DNA from: Paractinoplanes tereljensis
Lineage (GTDB): Bacteria; Actinomycetota; Actinomycetes; Mycobacteriales; Micromonosporaceae
Direction: 5' to 3'
DNA: 64,000 nt
Assembly: GCF_016862435.1 (NCBI RefSeq)
Contig: NZ_BOMY01000060.1
Coordinates: forward strand, 62,001-126,000
The notes beneath the pieces are model-generated. The model made no database searches. It was given only the letters and a program-made list of their open reading frames with translations, and was not told the origin of the DNA. Shown here in pieces: positions 34,835-44,110 of the stretch. Numbering within the stretch: position 1 is the stretch's first letter; each line of letters begins with the position of its first letter. The position numbers and the translations under genes are program-made.

Positions 34835-35212
34835 ATGTTCGAGGAATTTGTCGCGGCCGTCGCGTCGGCCCTGTCCACTCAGGGATCCGCCCTGGTCGTC
34901 GCCGGCGGAAAAAGCGCTTTGAAGAACGTCTATGAGATCGTTCGCGCCCGATTCGGCCATGCCACGCCTGCGGCCGACGGTCTCGACGCCGCGCTCCAGC
35001 AGCCCGGTGACATCGCCCGCATCGAGGTCCTGGCCCGCTACCTGGCGACCGCCATGGCCGAGGACCCCGCCTTCGCCCAGCAGGTCACGGCTGCTTGGCA
35101 GGGCGCCACCGCCCACGGGTCCGCCGACGGGTCGGCCGTGGTCAACAACTTCAGCGGGCAGGCCCAGCAGGTGATCCAGACCCGCTCGATTCACGGCGGT
35201 ATCAAATTCTGA
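34835..35212 (+). CDS. Bell-like effector with C-terminal RHIM/BASS amyloid motif
   Basis: The 125-aa protein has a helical N-terminal domain: a hydrophobic first helix (MFEEFVAAVASALSTQG), GGKSALKNVYEIVRARFGH, then an acidic helical stretch ending ATAMAEDPAFAQQVTAAW. This follows the Bell pattern of actinobacterial proteins, seen as analogues of fungal HET-S/HeLo pore-forming domains. The last 23 residues (103-125) hold NNFSGQAQQVIQTRSIHGGIKF in two parts: N.FSG and IQ...IHGG.., an RHIM-like BASS amyloid motif. The neighbour at 35238 carries the same motif at its N-terminus. The start has a G-rich ribosome site. It is presumably an effector activated by amyloid templating. Confidence 0.7.
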   Translation: MFEEFVAAVASALSTQGSALVVAGGKSALKNVYEIVRARFGHATPAADGLDAALQQPGDIARIEVLARYLATAMAEDPAFAQQVTAAWQGATAHGSADGSAVVNNFSGQAQQVIQTRSIHGGIKF

Positions 35213-35237
35213 ACGCGCATCGACGGCGGGAGACGCG

Positions 35238-37436
35238 TTGAACCGCCCGCCCCGAGACCGCGCGGGAACGATCGGCAACGAGGTTTCGGGCTTCGTGGCC
35301 GGCCCGAGCATTCAGGCGTTGGACATTCACGGCGGTGTGCACCTGCACAGCCCGGCATCGCCGCCGGCGGTGATCCCACGCCAGTCGGCGGCTCCCAACC
35401 CACACTTCACCGGGCGGCGTTCCGAGCTCGAACTACTGCGCCGGGCAGCAGCCGGTCCCGGGCCCGCCGTCGTCGTGCTGAGCGGTCCGAGCGGCGTCGG
35501 CAAGACCGCACTGGCCCGGCAGTGGGCGCACGAGAACCTGGATGCCTTCCCCGGGGGACACCTAGCTTTGAGCCTCGGTGGGTTCGGCACCTCCGCGCCG
35601 ACGGACCCGGCGGAGGCATTACGGCTGTTCCTCCGCGGTCTGGGTGTGCCGGACGGCAGCTTGCCCTCGAGCCTCGCCGAACTGACCGCGCTGTACCGGT
35701 CGCAGACCGCCGGGCGCTCCCTGCTGGTGATCTTGGACGACGCCTACTCGGCCGCTCAGGTGCGTGTCCTCCTTCCGGCCTCCACGTCGAGCATGGCGGT
35801 GGTGACCAGCAGATCTCACCTGTCGAGCCTCATCGCCGACGGCGCGACGCTGGTCGAGATCGCGCCGTTGACCAGCGGGGAGTCGGTGGAACTGCTGTCG
35901 AACATGGTCGGCCGGGCGCGGATCGACCACGAGCGCGAGCAGGCCGAGCATCTGACCAGCCTGTGCGGCGGGCTACCGATCGCCCTGTGCCTGGTCGCGG
36001 CGAGGCTGGCGGCCCGGCCCCGGTTGACAGTGGCCCGGATGGTCGCCGCGCTTGCGGACGAGACCAGCCGGCTGGCCCGGCTCGAAGCGCCGGGTACTCA
36101 GAGGCCGGGCGATCCGGTGCCGGGCGACGAGGCCTCGGTGCGGGGATCGTTCGAGTTGTCGTACCGAGCATTGACCGCACCGGCGGCCGCGCTCTACCGG
36201 CGGCTCTCCCTGCACCCGGGCCGGGAGTTCGGCCTCGGCCCGGTGGCGGCGCTGATGCCGCAGATCCGCACGGAGGCACCGGCCGCCGAGGCGGACCGGT
36301 TGATCGACGTCCTGCTCGAGCTCAATCTGCTGCAGGAGGTCGCCGAGGATCGGTTTCGGTTTCACGACCTCATCCAGTTGCACGCACGGGACAAAACCAA
36401 TGAAAACGACACCGAGCCGATTCAGGATGCCGCACTGCTCGCCCTGCTCGAGTGGTATCTGAGGGCGGCCAGCGTGTGCGATGCAGTGGCGACCCCGTAC
36501 CGCCGGCGGCTCGTCTACTCCTACCGCACCACGCCGGACGATCTGCCGGAGCCGGCCGGCCGCGATGAGGCGCTGGCCTGGATGGACCGGGAACGCGCGA
36601 ATCTCAACGCGGCCGTCCAGGTGGCGCTCGACCACCGGTGGGCGGAACTCGCCTGGCATACCTCGGACGCCCTCTGGCCCCTGCAGCTCTACCGCAAGGG
36701 CGTCGATCGCAAGGACATCGACCTCCGCGGCCTCGCCGCCGCCCGGATGTGGGGCGATCACCCCGCCGCCGAGGGAAGGATGCTGAAACGTCTCGGTCGC
36801 ACCTGCACCACCCTGGGTGAACACGACACCGCGGAACAGCTGCTCCGGACCGCGGTGGAGCGCTACACCGAGGCCGAGGACGTGGAGGGGCGCGTCGAGT
36901 CCCAGGAGATGCTGGCCCTGTCGTTCCGCGATTCCGGCCGTGAGCAGGCGGCGGTGGAGCTGCTCCAGGAGGTGCTGGTCGTCCGGCGACGACTGGGCAA
37001 CCACCGCAACGTGGGGCTCACGCTGATCAACCTCGGCGCGCTGCTGGTGCGACAGGGCCAGATCATCGAGGCGATCCGCCTGCTCCGGGAAGCAGGCAGT
37101 TTGCTCGACCGGTCGGTGGCGGACGACCCGTACAACCCGGTCCGGGTGAAGATCGGGCTGGCGAACGCTTACCTGGCCTCAGGTGAGCTGGCCGCCGCCG
37201 ATCGGCTGGCGGCCGAGGCGGTCGACGGTATGCGAGCGCTCGGCGCCGCCGTCGGCGAGGCGGAGGCGCTCGAACTGACCGGAACGATCGCCGGTCTCCG
37301 CGGCGATACCGGCCGGAGCAGTCGCTGCCTTCGGCTGGCGCTGGAGATCCTGACGACGCACGGGTCGCCGCGCGCCGCCGAGCTGCGGCGACGACTGGCG
37401 CTCACGGCACCACCAGCCGTACAGGACGGTGGCTAG
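35238..37436 (+). CDS. NB-ARC/TPR NLR-like protein with N-terminal BASS motif
   Basis: The 732-aa protein starts with TTG, GGGAGA being 4 nt upstream; the frame upstream has no better start. Residues 14-37 carry NEVSGFVAGPSIQALDIHGG, matching the motif of the preceding protein. An NB-ARC ATPase follows (Walker A GPSGVGKT 83-90, LLVILDDAYS Walker B, CGGLPIAL), a winged-helix segment, then TPR repeats from about residue 480 (LGEHDTAEQLLRTAVERYTEA; GQIIEAIRLLREAG). Architecture is that of a bacterial NLR sensor: TPR detects a cue, NB-ARC oligomerises, the motif seeds the effector. It starts 25 bp after the effector stop, so both form an operon. Confidence 0.85.
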   Translation: MNRPPRDRAGTIGNEVSGFVAGPSIQALDIHGGVHLHSPASPPAVIPRQSAAPNPHFTGRRSELELLRRAAAGPGPAVVVLSGPSGVGKTALARQWAHENLDAFPGGHLALSLGGFGTSAPTDPAEALRLFLRGLGVPDGSLPSSLAELTALYRSQTAGRSLLVILDDAYSAAQVRVLLPASTSSMAVVTSRSHLSSLIADGATLVEIAPLTSGESVELLSNMVGRARIDHEREQAEHLTSLCGGLPIALCLVAARLAARPRLTVARMVAALADETSRLARLEAPGTQRPGDPVPGDEASVRGSFELSYRALTAPAAALYRRLSLHPGREFGLGPVAALMPQIRTEAPAAEADRLIDVLLELNLLQEVAEDRFRFHDLIQLHARDKTNENDTEPIQDAALLALLEWYLRAASVCDAVATPYRRRLVYSYRTTPDDLPEPAGRDEALAWMDRERANLNAAVQVALDHRWAELAWHTSDALWPLQLYRKGVDRKDIDLRGLAAARMWGDHPAAEGRMLKRLGRTCTTLGEHDTAEQLLRTAVERYTEAEDVEGRVESQEMLALSFRDSGREQAAVELLQEVLVVRRRLGNHRNVGLTLINLGALLVRQGQIIEAIRLLREAGSLLDRSVADDPYNPVRVKIGLANAYLASGELAAADRLAAEAVDGMRALGAAVGEAEALELTGTIAGLRGDTGRSSRCLRLALEILTTHGSPRAAELRRRLALTAPPAVQDGG

Positions 37437-37640
37437 CTCCTCCAGGTCGTCGCCGGCCGGCATCGCGAGGACGACGCCGTCCCGGAACCAGGCGTGGACG
37501 GTACCGGGTCCGGCGACCATGACCAGGCTCGCACCGGGATAGGTGGCGAGCAGTTCCGCGCCTCGGCCGGCGGACGCCCGGTCGTCCACGGCCAGGATCA
37601 GGACATCGGCGAGAGCATTCGGGTCGCCGGGCCGGCTCAC
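37179..37640 (-). CDS. Small hypothetical coupled to the GT-B-like gene
   Basis: The frame gives 153 aa from GTG 37640; GTGA overlaps the stop of the upstream gene, which supports real translation. The first 80 residues (ADVLILAVDDRASAGRGAELLATYPGASLVMVAGPGTVHAWF) look protein-like. The last half is antisense to the NB-ARC gene and has arginine/glutamine-rich low-complexity composition. The 258-bp convergent overlap is unusual. Function unknown; the N-terminal strand-helix pattern resembles a small Rossmann-like domain. Confidence 0.45.
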   Translation of the reverse strand: MSRPGDPNALADVLILAVDDRASAGRGAELLATYPGASLVMVAGPGTVHAWFRDGVVLAMPAGDDLEELATVLYGWWCRERQSSPQLGGARRPVRRQDLQRQPKAATAPAGIAAETGDRSGQFERLRLADGGAERSHTVDRLGRQPIGGGQLT

Positions 37641-38863
37641 GAGCCGACCGCCACCGGCGAGCCCGGAACGGCCACCACGGCCGGACCGGCGGCCTGGTCT
37701 CCGGCGCTCTCCGGCAGCCGCATGAGCCGGTACATCGTCTGTCTGAGCAGGTAGCCCGACCGGCCTGGCCGCGACGTTATCGCGGCGGCCACCCGCCGGT
37801 GGTCGATCGGACGGACGGCGAGGAGTTGCCGTTGAAGCGGTCCGGTCAGGTCCAGGCGCGTGGCCGCGTCCAGCACCAGTGCTTGCGGCGAGCCCGGGCC
37901 CGTGCGAGTGGCACGGCTCGCCGGGACGCGGAGGACCGGCAGACCGATGGCTGCGCCGTACGCGGTGACCGATCCGCGGTCACCGATCAGGTGATCGGCG
38001 GCCGCGAGGTACGCCCGCCAGTCGTCCGCCGAATCGGCAAGCATCATCCCCGCCTCCCGGCAGCCGCGGGTCCACGCGCTGACCTGGCGCCGGCCGTGCG
38101 CCCCCAGGATCGCCGGATGTAGGAGCAACGCCACTCGGAACCGGTCCGGCGGCAGCTGATTCATCAGCATCGGCAGCAGTTCGGGGACACCGCCGAACAA
38201 CCCGTCCTCGCCCCACGTCGAGCTCACCACGACCAGCTTCTGCCGGTCGCTCAGCCGCAACGCCTGCCGGTACCGGACACGTTCGGCAAGGCTGGCGACC
38301 AGCCGGTCGAAGCAGGGATCACCGGCCACAACCGCGAGCGGTACGGCGTCCGGGCACTGCCGGGCCAGGATCTCTCGCTCATTGTCGTGGGACAGCGCGA
38401 GCGCCGACGCGACCACCCGGCCATCCCGGATCAGCCGGGGCGCGTCCAGTCCGTACACGGTGGGCCCGGTGGCCGGGAGGCCACCGCGCCCGATCGGATC
38501 GACCAGCCGGGCGCGCCCCGCCCCGTGGGCTGACAGCAGCACCGGCGCGTGCAGCTGGTGCAGCCCGCCGTGGGCAGCCGCCACCGCCAGGTCGAATGTC
38601 TCCCGGATCGCCTGCTGCCACGGGATGACGAGAGCACCGAGCCGCTGCAGATGACCGGTGACACCGGCGTTGAAGGTGTCCGGCGCCACCGTGAACACGG
38701 TCTGCACCCGAGGGTCCGGCTCCACGAGTTCCGCGATGTCCAGCAGTCGATGGCAACTCACCATGGTGTGCGCCGCGATCAATATCGTCCGACATCCCGA
38801 TCGTGACACCCATCGTCCTGCGTCGATTCCAATTGGTGCCGTGACCCACTCTGGATCAATCAT
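37637..38863 (-). CDS. GT-B-like protein (glycerophosphotransferase/epimerase-like)
   Basis: The 408-aa product has a first Rossmann-like half (RTILIAAHTMVSCHRLLDIAELVE, VQTVFTVAPDTFNAGVTGHL) and a second half with LVVVSSTWGEDGLFG and ADHLIGDRGSVTAYGAAIGLPVLRVPA. The latter is like the D.GS...EA...G.PV donor-binding motif of CDP-glycerol glycerophosphotransferases and UDP-GlcNAc 2-epimerases. Similar actinomycete genes are often found next to AfsR or NB-ARC regulators with no proven activity. ATG 38863 follows GGGGGTGGG; 38878 is less likely. Divergent from the SARP gene. Confidence 0.62.
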   Translation of the reverse strand: MIDPEWVTAPIGIDAGRWVSRSGCRTILIAAHTMVSCHRLLDIAELVEPDPRVQTVFTVAPDTFNAGVTGHLQRLGALVIPWQQAIRETFDLAVAAAHGGLHQLHAPVLLSAHGAGRARLVDPIGRGGLPATGPTVYGLDAPRLIRDGRVVASALALSHDNEREILARQCPDAVPLAVVAGDPCFDRLVASLAERVRYRQALRLSDRQKLVVVSSTWGEDGLFGGVPELLPMLMNQLPPDRFRVALLLHPAILGAHGRRQVSAWTRGCREAGMMLADSADDWRAYLAAADHLIGDRGSVTAYGAAIGLPVLRVPASRATRTGPGSPQALVLDAATRLDLTGPLQRQLLAVRPIDHRRVAAAITSRPGRSGYLLRQTMYRLMRLPESAGDQAAGPAVVAVPGSPVAVGS

Positions 38864-39030
38864 CCGACCCACCCCCATGCCGACGATTCGCCTGCCGCGA
38901 TGGTGGCCCGGACACGTTGCCGGAGACCTTGCCGGAACCTTGCCGTCCGAATGCACGTGAACCGGCTCGGGCGTGCCAGAAATTGCACAGAACGGGGAGA
39001 AGTGCAGACGGTTTGCCGAGGTAGAACACA

Positions 39031-41967
39031 ATGAGTAGCGGCCTGATTGTGCGGCGATGGGGGTCGCAGGTGGAATTCGGGGTACTCGGTCCGACGGAAT
39101 TGATCCACAACGGAAAGGCCGTGCCGATCGGCCCGGCGAAACAACGCGGAATGATCGCGGTCCTGCTCTATCACGCCGGCCTGCCGGTCCGGGCCGAGAC
39201 CATCATCGACCTGCTCTGGGACCCGAAGGAAAAGGCGGATCACCGGCCGACCCTGTATTCCTTCGCCAGTCGCCTGCGCGCGGTGCTCGCCCAGGTCGGA
39301 TCGGAACGGGCGCTCTTACGGGTCGCCGGCACCGGTTCCTACCGGCTCGCCATAGACCCGGCCACGGTCGATCTGCACCGGTTCCGGCGGTTGCTGGCAA
39401 ACGCCCGGGACGCGGACGATCGGGGAAATCCCGAATCGGCCGCCGAGATCCTCGTCGGTGCTCTCGCCCTGTGGCGGGGCGACCCGCTGGCCGAACTTCG
39501 CGGGCCACGGGCCGAGCAACTGCGCCGCTCGTTGCACGACACTCTTGCCGACGCTCACAAGCTGCTCGCCGAGTGCTGGCTGGCGTGCGGCCGGCCGCAT
39601 TCGGTGCTGGCTCAGCTCGAGCCCGTCCTCGAGGCGCACGAGTTGGACGAAGCACTGGCCCGTTGCTGGGTCCGGGCGCTTCGCGCGGTGGGCAGGCACA
39701 GCGAGGCCAAGCGGTTCGCGGGCGATTTCCGGCGCCGGTTCCGCCGCGAGATGCGCGCCGAGCCGGACATCGACATCGACCCGCCCGGCATCCGATCATC
39801 CCGGTCGGCCCCGGAGGTGACCCCTCGTCACCTTCCGCCGGACATCGCCGATTTCACCGGACGGCAGGCCCTGTTGGACCAGCTGCACGCGCTGCGCGGT
39901 CCGGTTCTTCCGCTCAACAATGTTGTTGTCATCACGGGGATGCCCGGTGTCGGGAAGACCACCCTCGCGACCCACTGGGCCCACCGGCAGCGGCAGAACT
40001 TCCCGGACGGTCAGCTCTATCTGGACGCGGGGGCGTACGGCCTGGCGAAACCGATCGACCCGGCGGACGCGATCGACCGGTTTCTGCGCATCCTCGGGGT
40101 GCCGCCGGACCAGATTCCGGTCACGCTGGAACAACGCCGCGACCGCTTCGAGGATCTGATCGGCGATCGGCGCATCCTGATCCTCATCGACAACGTGCTG
40201 GACTCGACTCAGGTCCGGCCGCTGATTCCGCGATCGATGAGCTGTCTCACTGTCATAACCAGCCGGAACAGGTTGAGCGGGCTCAGCATTCGCAACGGGG
40301 TGCGCACCGTCAGCGCCACCCCGTTACCGGAAACCGAGTCGATGGCGCTGCTGGCCCGCATCGTCGGCGATCGGGGCAGCGCGGAAGCCGGCGACCTGCT
40401 GACCCTCGCGCGGCTGTCCGGTGGCCTTCCCCTGGCGGTACGCATCATCGGCGAGCACGTGGCGGAACGGCCACGGGCCGGCATCGGCGAACTGATCGGC
40501 GAACTGCGGCACCGCCTTCTCGACGCGACTGACGAGGACGACCAGGCGGCCTGCCTCACCACGGTCTTCGACTGGTCGTACCGCGCTCTGCGGCCCGATG
40601 CCGCCCGGCTGTTCCGCCGAATCGCGATCCATCCTGGATCGAGCATCAGCTCGGAAGCCGCGGCGGCGATCGTCGGCGCGGAGGTGCCCGACGCCGAGAT
40701 TCTCCTCAACACGCTGGCGAAAGCCCACATGATCAACCACGACACCGCCCGCCGATACCGCTTCCACAGCCTGCTGCACCGGTACGCGCTGGAGCGAGCA
40801 GCGGCCGAGGACGACCCGGCCACTGCCGCCCGGGAGCAGCGGAGGCTGCTGGACTGGTACCTGTTGTCCGCGGCCGGCGCGGTGGCGGTCATCGCTCCTG
40901 AGTGGTCGGCGATGCCGGGCCTGCCGCCCGCTCCGGAGATCCGGCCGAAGACCTTCCCGGCCGACACCGACGCGCTGGCGTGGTGCGACGCCGAACGCGA
41001 CAACATCCTTGCCGTCAGCCGATGGGCCGCCCAGAACGGGTACCACCGGCACGGATGGCAGATCCCCGGTGTCGTCCACGAGATCCTCGATCGCTACGGC
41101 GGCCAGGGCGACATCCTCAAACTCAACCAGCTGGCGCTTGCGGCGGCCCGGACGGACGGTCACGAGCTGGGCGAGATCGGCACCCTCATCAACCTCGGCA
41201 CGACCTACTTCGCCGTGCACGACTACGACCGGGCGGTCGCGACCTTCGTCGCGGCCCGGCAGCTCGCCGCGACCACCGGGTACGTCGAGGAGGAGATCGC
41301 CGCCGCCCATAACCTGGCGTCCACCTACCTGAGCCTCGGCGAAGTCTCCCGGGCCGTCGAGATCTACGAGGAGGCGCTGCTTGCCTGCCGCAGCACCGAC
41401 CATGTCGCCGGTGAGGCGGCGGTCCTGCATTGGCTCGGCGAGGCACATCTCCGGCTCGGCCGTTACCAGAGATCCGTCCGGAGTCACCGGCAAGCGCTCG
41501 CCATCCGCGAACAGATCGGCGCCAAGCGGGGCATGGGTCAGAGTCACAGCAGTCTCGGCGCGCTCCACCTCGCGCTGGGCAACCTACGACCGGCCCGGTG
41601 GCACTGCGAGACCGCGCTCGCACTGCATCGGCGCACCCATGACCAGAAGGCCGAGTGCGACACGCTGATCACCCTCACCGAGGTTCGGTCCGGCCTTGGC
41701 CTGAACACCGAGGCGATAGCCGACGGGCAGCGTGCCGCACTTCTGAGTGAGCAGATCACCGACTCGTTCCGGCAGGTCAAGGCGGCGACCGCACTGGCTG
41801 GCGCCTTTGCCGCGGCGGATGACCTGGTCGCGGCCGGCCAGCAGGTTCGGACAGCACGACGAGTCCTCGGCGACCTGTCCGGCGTCCACGTACCTCCGCT
41901 GCACGAGCGCCTGGTGACCGTCGAACAGTTGATCCTCGACCAGCCGCCCCGGTCGCGCACAGGCTGA
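39031..41967 (+). CDS. AfsR/SARP-family regulator with NB-ARC and TPR domains
   Basis: The 978-aa protein has an OmpR-like winged HTH at about 14-110 (FGVLGPTELIHNGKAVPIGPAKQRGM), a BTAD domain at about 112-255, an NB-ARC ATPase with GMPGVGKT (303-310), LILIDN Walker B and SGGLPLAVR, then TPR repeats in the last 300 residues (YDRAVATFVAARQLAAT; GEVSRAVEIYEEAL). This is the AfsR order. It should bind direct repeats at promoters, its ATPase and TPR parts acting as the sensor. ATG 39031 is used; GTG 39070, just before EFGVLG, would also fit the family. Divergent from the GT-B-like gene. Confidence 0.92.
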   Translation: MSSGLIVRRWGSQVEFGVLGPTELIHNGKAVPIGPAKQRGMIAVLLYHAGLPVRAETIIDLLWDPKEKADHRPTLYSFASRLRAVLAQVGSERALLRVAGTGSYRLAIDPATVDLHRFRRLLANARDADDRGNPESAAEILVGALALWRGDPLAELRGPRAEQLRRSLHDTLADAHKLLAECWLACGRPHSVLAQLEPVLEAHELDEALARCWVRALRAVGRHSEAKRFAGDFRRRFRREMRAEPDIDIDPPGIRSSRSAPEVTPRHLPPDIADFTGRQALLDQLHALRGPVLPLNNVVVITGMPGVGKTTLATHWAHRQRQNFPDGQLYLDAGAYGLAKPIDPADAIDRFLRILGVPPDQIPVTLEQRRDRFEDLIGDRRILILIDNVLDSTQVRPLIPRSMSCLTVITSRNRLSGLSIRNGVRTVSATPLPETESMALLARIVGDRGSAEAGDLLTLARLSGGLPLAVRIIGEHVAERPRAGIGELIGELRHRLLDATDEDDQAACLTTVFDWSYRALRPDAARLFRRIAIHPGSSISSEAAAAIVGAEVPDAEILLNTLAKAHMINHDTARRYRFHSLLHRYALERAAAEDDPATAAREQRRLLDWYLLSAAGAVAVIAPEWSAMPGLPPAPEIRPKTFPADTDALAWCDAERDNILAVSRWAAQNGYHRHGWQIPGVVHEILDRYGGQGDILKLNQLALAAARTDGHELGEIGTLINLGTTYFAVHDYDRAVATFVAARQLAATTGYVEEEIAAAHNLASTYLSLGEVSRAVEIYEEALLACRSTDHVAGEAAVLHWLGEAHLRLGRYQRSVRSHRQALAIREQIGAKRGMGQSHSSLGALHLALGNLRPARWHCETALALHRRTHDQKAECDTLITLTEVRSGLGLNTEAIADGQRAALLSEQITDSFRQVKAATALAGAFAAADDLVAAGQQVRTARRVLGDLSGVHVPPLHERLVTVEQLILDQPPRSRTG

Positions 41968-41980
41968 GCGGCACCGGCCG

Positions 41981-42397
41981 CTAGGCGGTGGCCGGGACCG
42001 CCGGGCGGCGCCAGAGGGCGTCCACCGACCACGGGCCCGCGCCGACCACCGCGATCGCCAGGAACGACCACGCGTACAGCGCGGCCTCGACGCCGCCGTT
42101 CTGGTTCGGCAGCAGGGCGTGCGGCTGGTGCACGACGAAGTAGGCGTACGCCATCGAGCCGGACGCGAGGATCGCCGCCGGCCGGGCGAAGAGGCCGGCC
42201 ATCACCAGCAGCCCGCAGATCAGCTGGATGAGCCCGGCCCACCAGCCTGGCCACTGGCCCATCGGCAGCGCCTCGCCCCTGCCCTGGTTGCCGCCGAAGA
42301 CGCCGAAGACGGTGGCCGCGCCGTGCAGCGTGAACAGCAGGCCGACGACGATGCGGAACAGCGACCAGACCGGCCCAACATATTTATGAGTGTCCAT
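41981..42397 (-). CDS. DoxX-family membrane protein
   Basis: The 138-aa protein has four hydrophobic helices and the DoxX pattern: LFRIVVGLLFTLHGAATVFG, GLIQLICGLLVMAGLFARPAAILASGSMAYAYFVVHQP. DoxX proteins are small inner-membrane subunits linked to redox or quinone chemistry and thiol stress. It stands alone and is tail-to-tail with the SARP gene, 14 bp apart. The 207-bp gap after its start (42398-42604) holds no gene. Confidence 0.85.
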   Translation of the reverse strand: MDTHKYVGPVWSLFRIVVGLLFTLHGAATVFGVFGGNQGRGEALPMGQWPGWWAGLIQLICGLLVMAGLFARPAAILASGSMAYAYFVVHQPHALLPNQNGGVEAALYAWSFLAIAVVGAGPWSVDALWRRPAVPATA

Positions 42398-42604
42398 GCG
42401 ATGGCACGCTAATTAAGTACCCCTGACCCGTTCAAGACGTGCCGCTCTGCCCGGATATTTCGGAGATATTGCGGCCCCAGGTGACGGGCCGCATCTCAGA
42501 AGTTACTCAGAGTCTGTGGCATTCGACACAGTGGAGGGACCGCAGGGATCGACCCACTCCGATATGTTCGGCGGGACCTAGCCAAAAGCGAGGAAGGACT
42601 TCCC

Positions 42605-44101
42605 GTGCGACGACTGCTCGTGGCGATGGCCGCCACAGCGTTGACCCTGGGCGTGACCGGAGTGCCGGCGCAGGCCGCCCCGGCACCGGGTGGACCGGGA
42701 CTGGGCGACACCTATTTCCCGGACTACGGCAACAGCGGCTACGACGTCGGCCACTACGACATCCGGCTGCGTTACACCCCCAGCACCGACAAGCTCACCG
42801 GCACCACCACCATCCTGGCCACCGCCACCCAGGACCTGAGCCGCTTCAACCTCGACTTCGTGCTCGACGTCTCGTCGATCTACGTGAACAACCGCCCCGC
42901 CACGTTCGCCCGCGAGGGCGACCACGAGCTGGTCGTCACCCCGGCCCGGACGATCGCCGACGGCGGCGCGATGACCGTCGTCGTGCAGTACTCGGGGGTG
43001 CCGTCGACCAAGGTCGCGGCCGGCTTCACCGCCTGGACCCGGACGCCCGACGGCGCCCTCGCCATCGGCGAGCCGGAGATCGCCTGGTGGTGGTTCCCCA
43101 GCAACGATCACCCGACCGACAAGGCGACGTTCGACGTCTCGGTGTCGGTGCCGACCGGCGTGGAGGCGATCAGCAACGGCACCATGCCGCGCCCGCCGGT
43201 GCAGGAGACGCTCGGCTACACCCGGTGGAGCTGGCGGTCGCTGAAACCGCAGGCCACCTACCTGACCTTCCTGACCGTCGGCCAGTACGACATCACCCAG
43301 GACACCACCGCGAACGGCCAGACCGTCTACAACGCGTACTCGCAGTTGCTCAGCCCCGAGTGGCGGGACGGCGCGCAGGCCAGCGTGGAACGCACCGCCG
43401 AGATCACCGACTGGGAGAGCACCCTGTTCGGCCCGTGGCCGTTCGAGGCGCGCGGCGGCGTCGTCATGCCGCCCGGCACGGTCAGCTTCGCCCTGGAGAC
43501 CCAGACCCGCCCGAACTTCGGGGCCTCGTTCTTCCGCCGCGGCGCCAACACGTCGGTGGTCGTGCACGAGAACGCCCACCAGTGGTTCGGCGACTCGGTG
43601 TCGGTGGCCGACTGGCAGCACATCTGGCTGAACGAGGGCTTCGCCAGTTACGCCGAGTGGCTGTGGTCGGAGAAGAACGACGAGGGCACCGCCCAGGAGA
43701 TCTTCGACTACCTGTACGCGACGTACCCGGACGACGCCTCGATCTGGACCACCGCGCCGGCCGATCCCGGCGTCGCCGAGCTGTTCGGTGATGCCGTCTA
43801 CGACCGCGGCGCGATGACCCTGCACCAGCTGCGGGTGGCCGTCGGCGACGACGCCTTCTTCGAGATCCTGCGGACCTGGACGGCCGAGCACCGCTACGGC
43901 AACGGCACCACCGCCGAGTTCACCGCCCTGGCCGAGAAGATCTCCGGCCAGGACCTGGCCGCCCTGTTCCAGGCCTGGCTCTACACCCCGGCCAAGCCGG
44001 TGCTCGCCTCGGCGGCCGGAAAAGCGAAGAAGGCCACGCCGGCGACGCCCAAGTCCTGGGCCGAGATCAGCCAGACCCACGCCCTGCTGCACGAGCACTG
44101 A
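42605..44101 (+). CDS. Secreted M1-family zinc metallopeptidase
   Basis: The 498-aa protein starts at GTG with GAGGAAGG upstream and has a signal peptide ending near AQAAPAPG. The zinc site is H321-E-x-x-H325 (VVHENAHQWFG) with the third ligand E344 in LNEGFASY, the exact 18-residue spacing of M1 aminopeptidases. An N-terminal beta-saddle (YFPDYGNSGYDVGHYDIRLRY) is present. The catalytic Tyr helix is followed by a short C-terminus, so the C-terminal helical domain of long M1 enzymes is absent. Acts outside the cell. Nine bp separate it from the next M14 gene, a likely operon. Confidence 0.93.
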   Translation: MRRLLVAMAATALTLGVTGVPAQAAPAPGGPGLGDTYFPDYGNSGYDVGHYDIRLRYTPSTDKLTGTTTILATATQDLSRFNLDFVLDVSSIYVNNRPATFAREGDHELVVTPARTIADGGAMTVVVQYSGVPSTKVAAGFTAWTRTPDGALAIGEPEIAWWWFPSNDHPTDKATFDVSVSVPTGVEAISNGTMPRPPVQETLGYTRWSWRSLKPQATYLTFLTVGQYDITQDTTANGQTVYNAYSQLLSPEWRDGAQASVERTAEITDWESTLFGPWPFEARGGVVMPPGTVSFALETQTRPNFGASFFRRGANTSVVVHENAHQWFGDSVSVADWQHIWLNEGFASYAEWLWSEKNDEGTAQEIFDYLYATYPDDASIWTTAPADPGVAELFGDAVYDRGAMTLHQLRVAVGDDAFFEILRTWTAEHRYGNGTTAEFTALAEKISGQDLAALFQAWLYTPAKPVLASAAGKAKKATPATPKSWAEISQTHALLHEH

Positions 44102-44110
44102 GGGGGTGCG

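Noticed and set aside
34636-34878. 80-codon minus-strand frame between the 56-aa gene and the Bell-like gene
   Set aside because: No ribosome site, no family likeness, overlaps the Bell gene start on the other strand.
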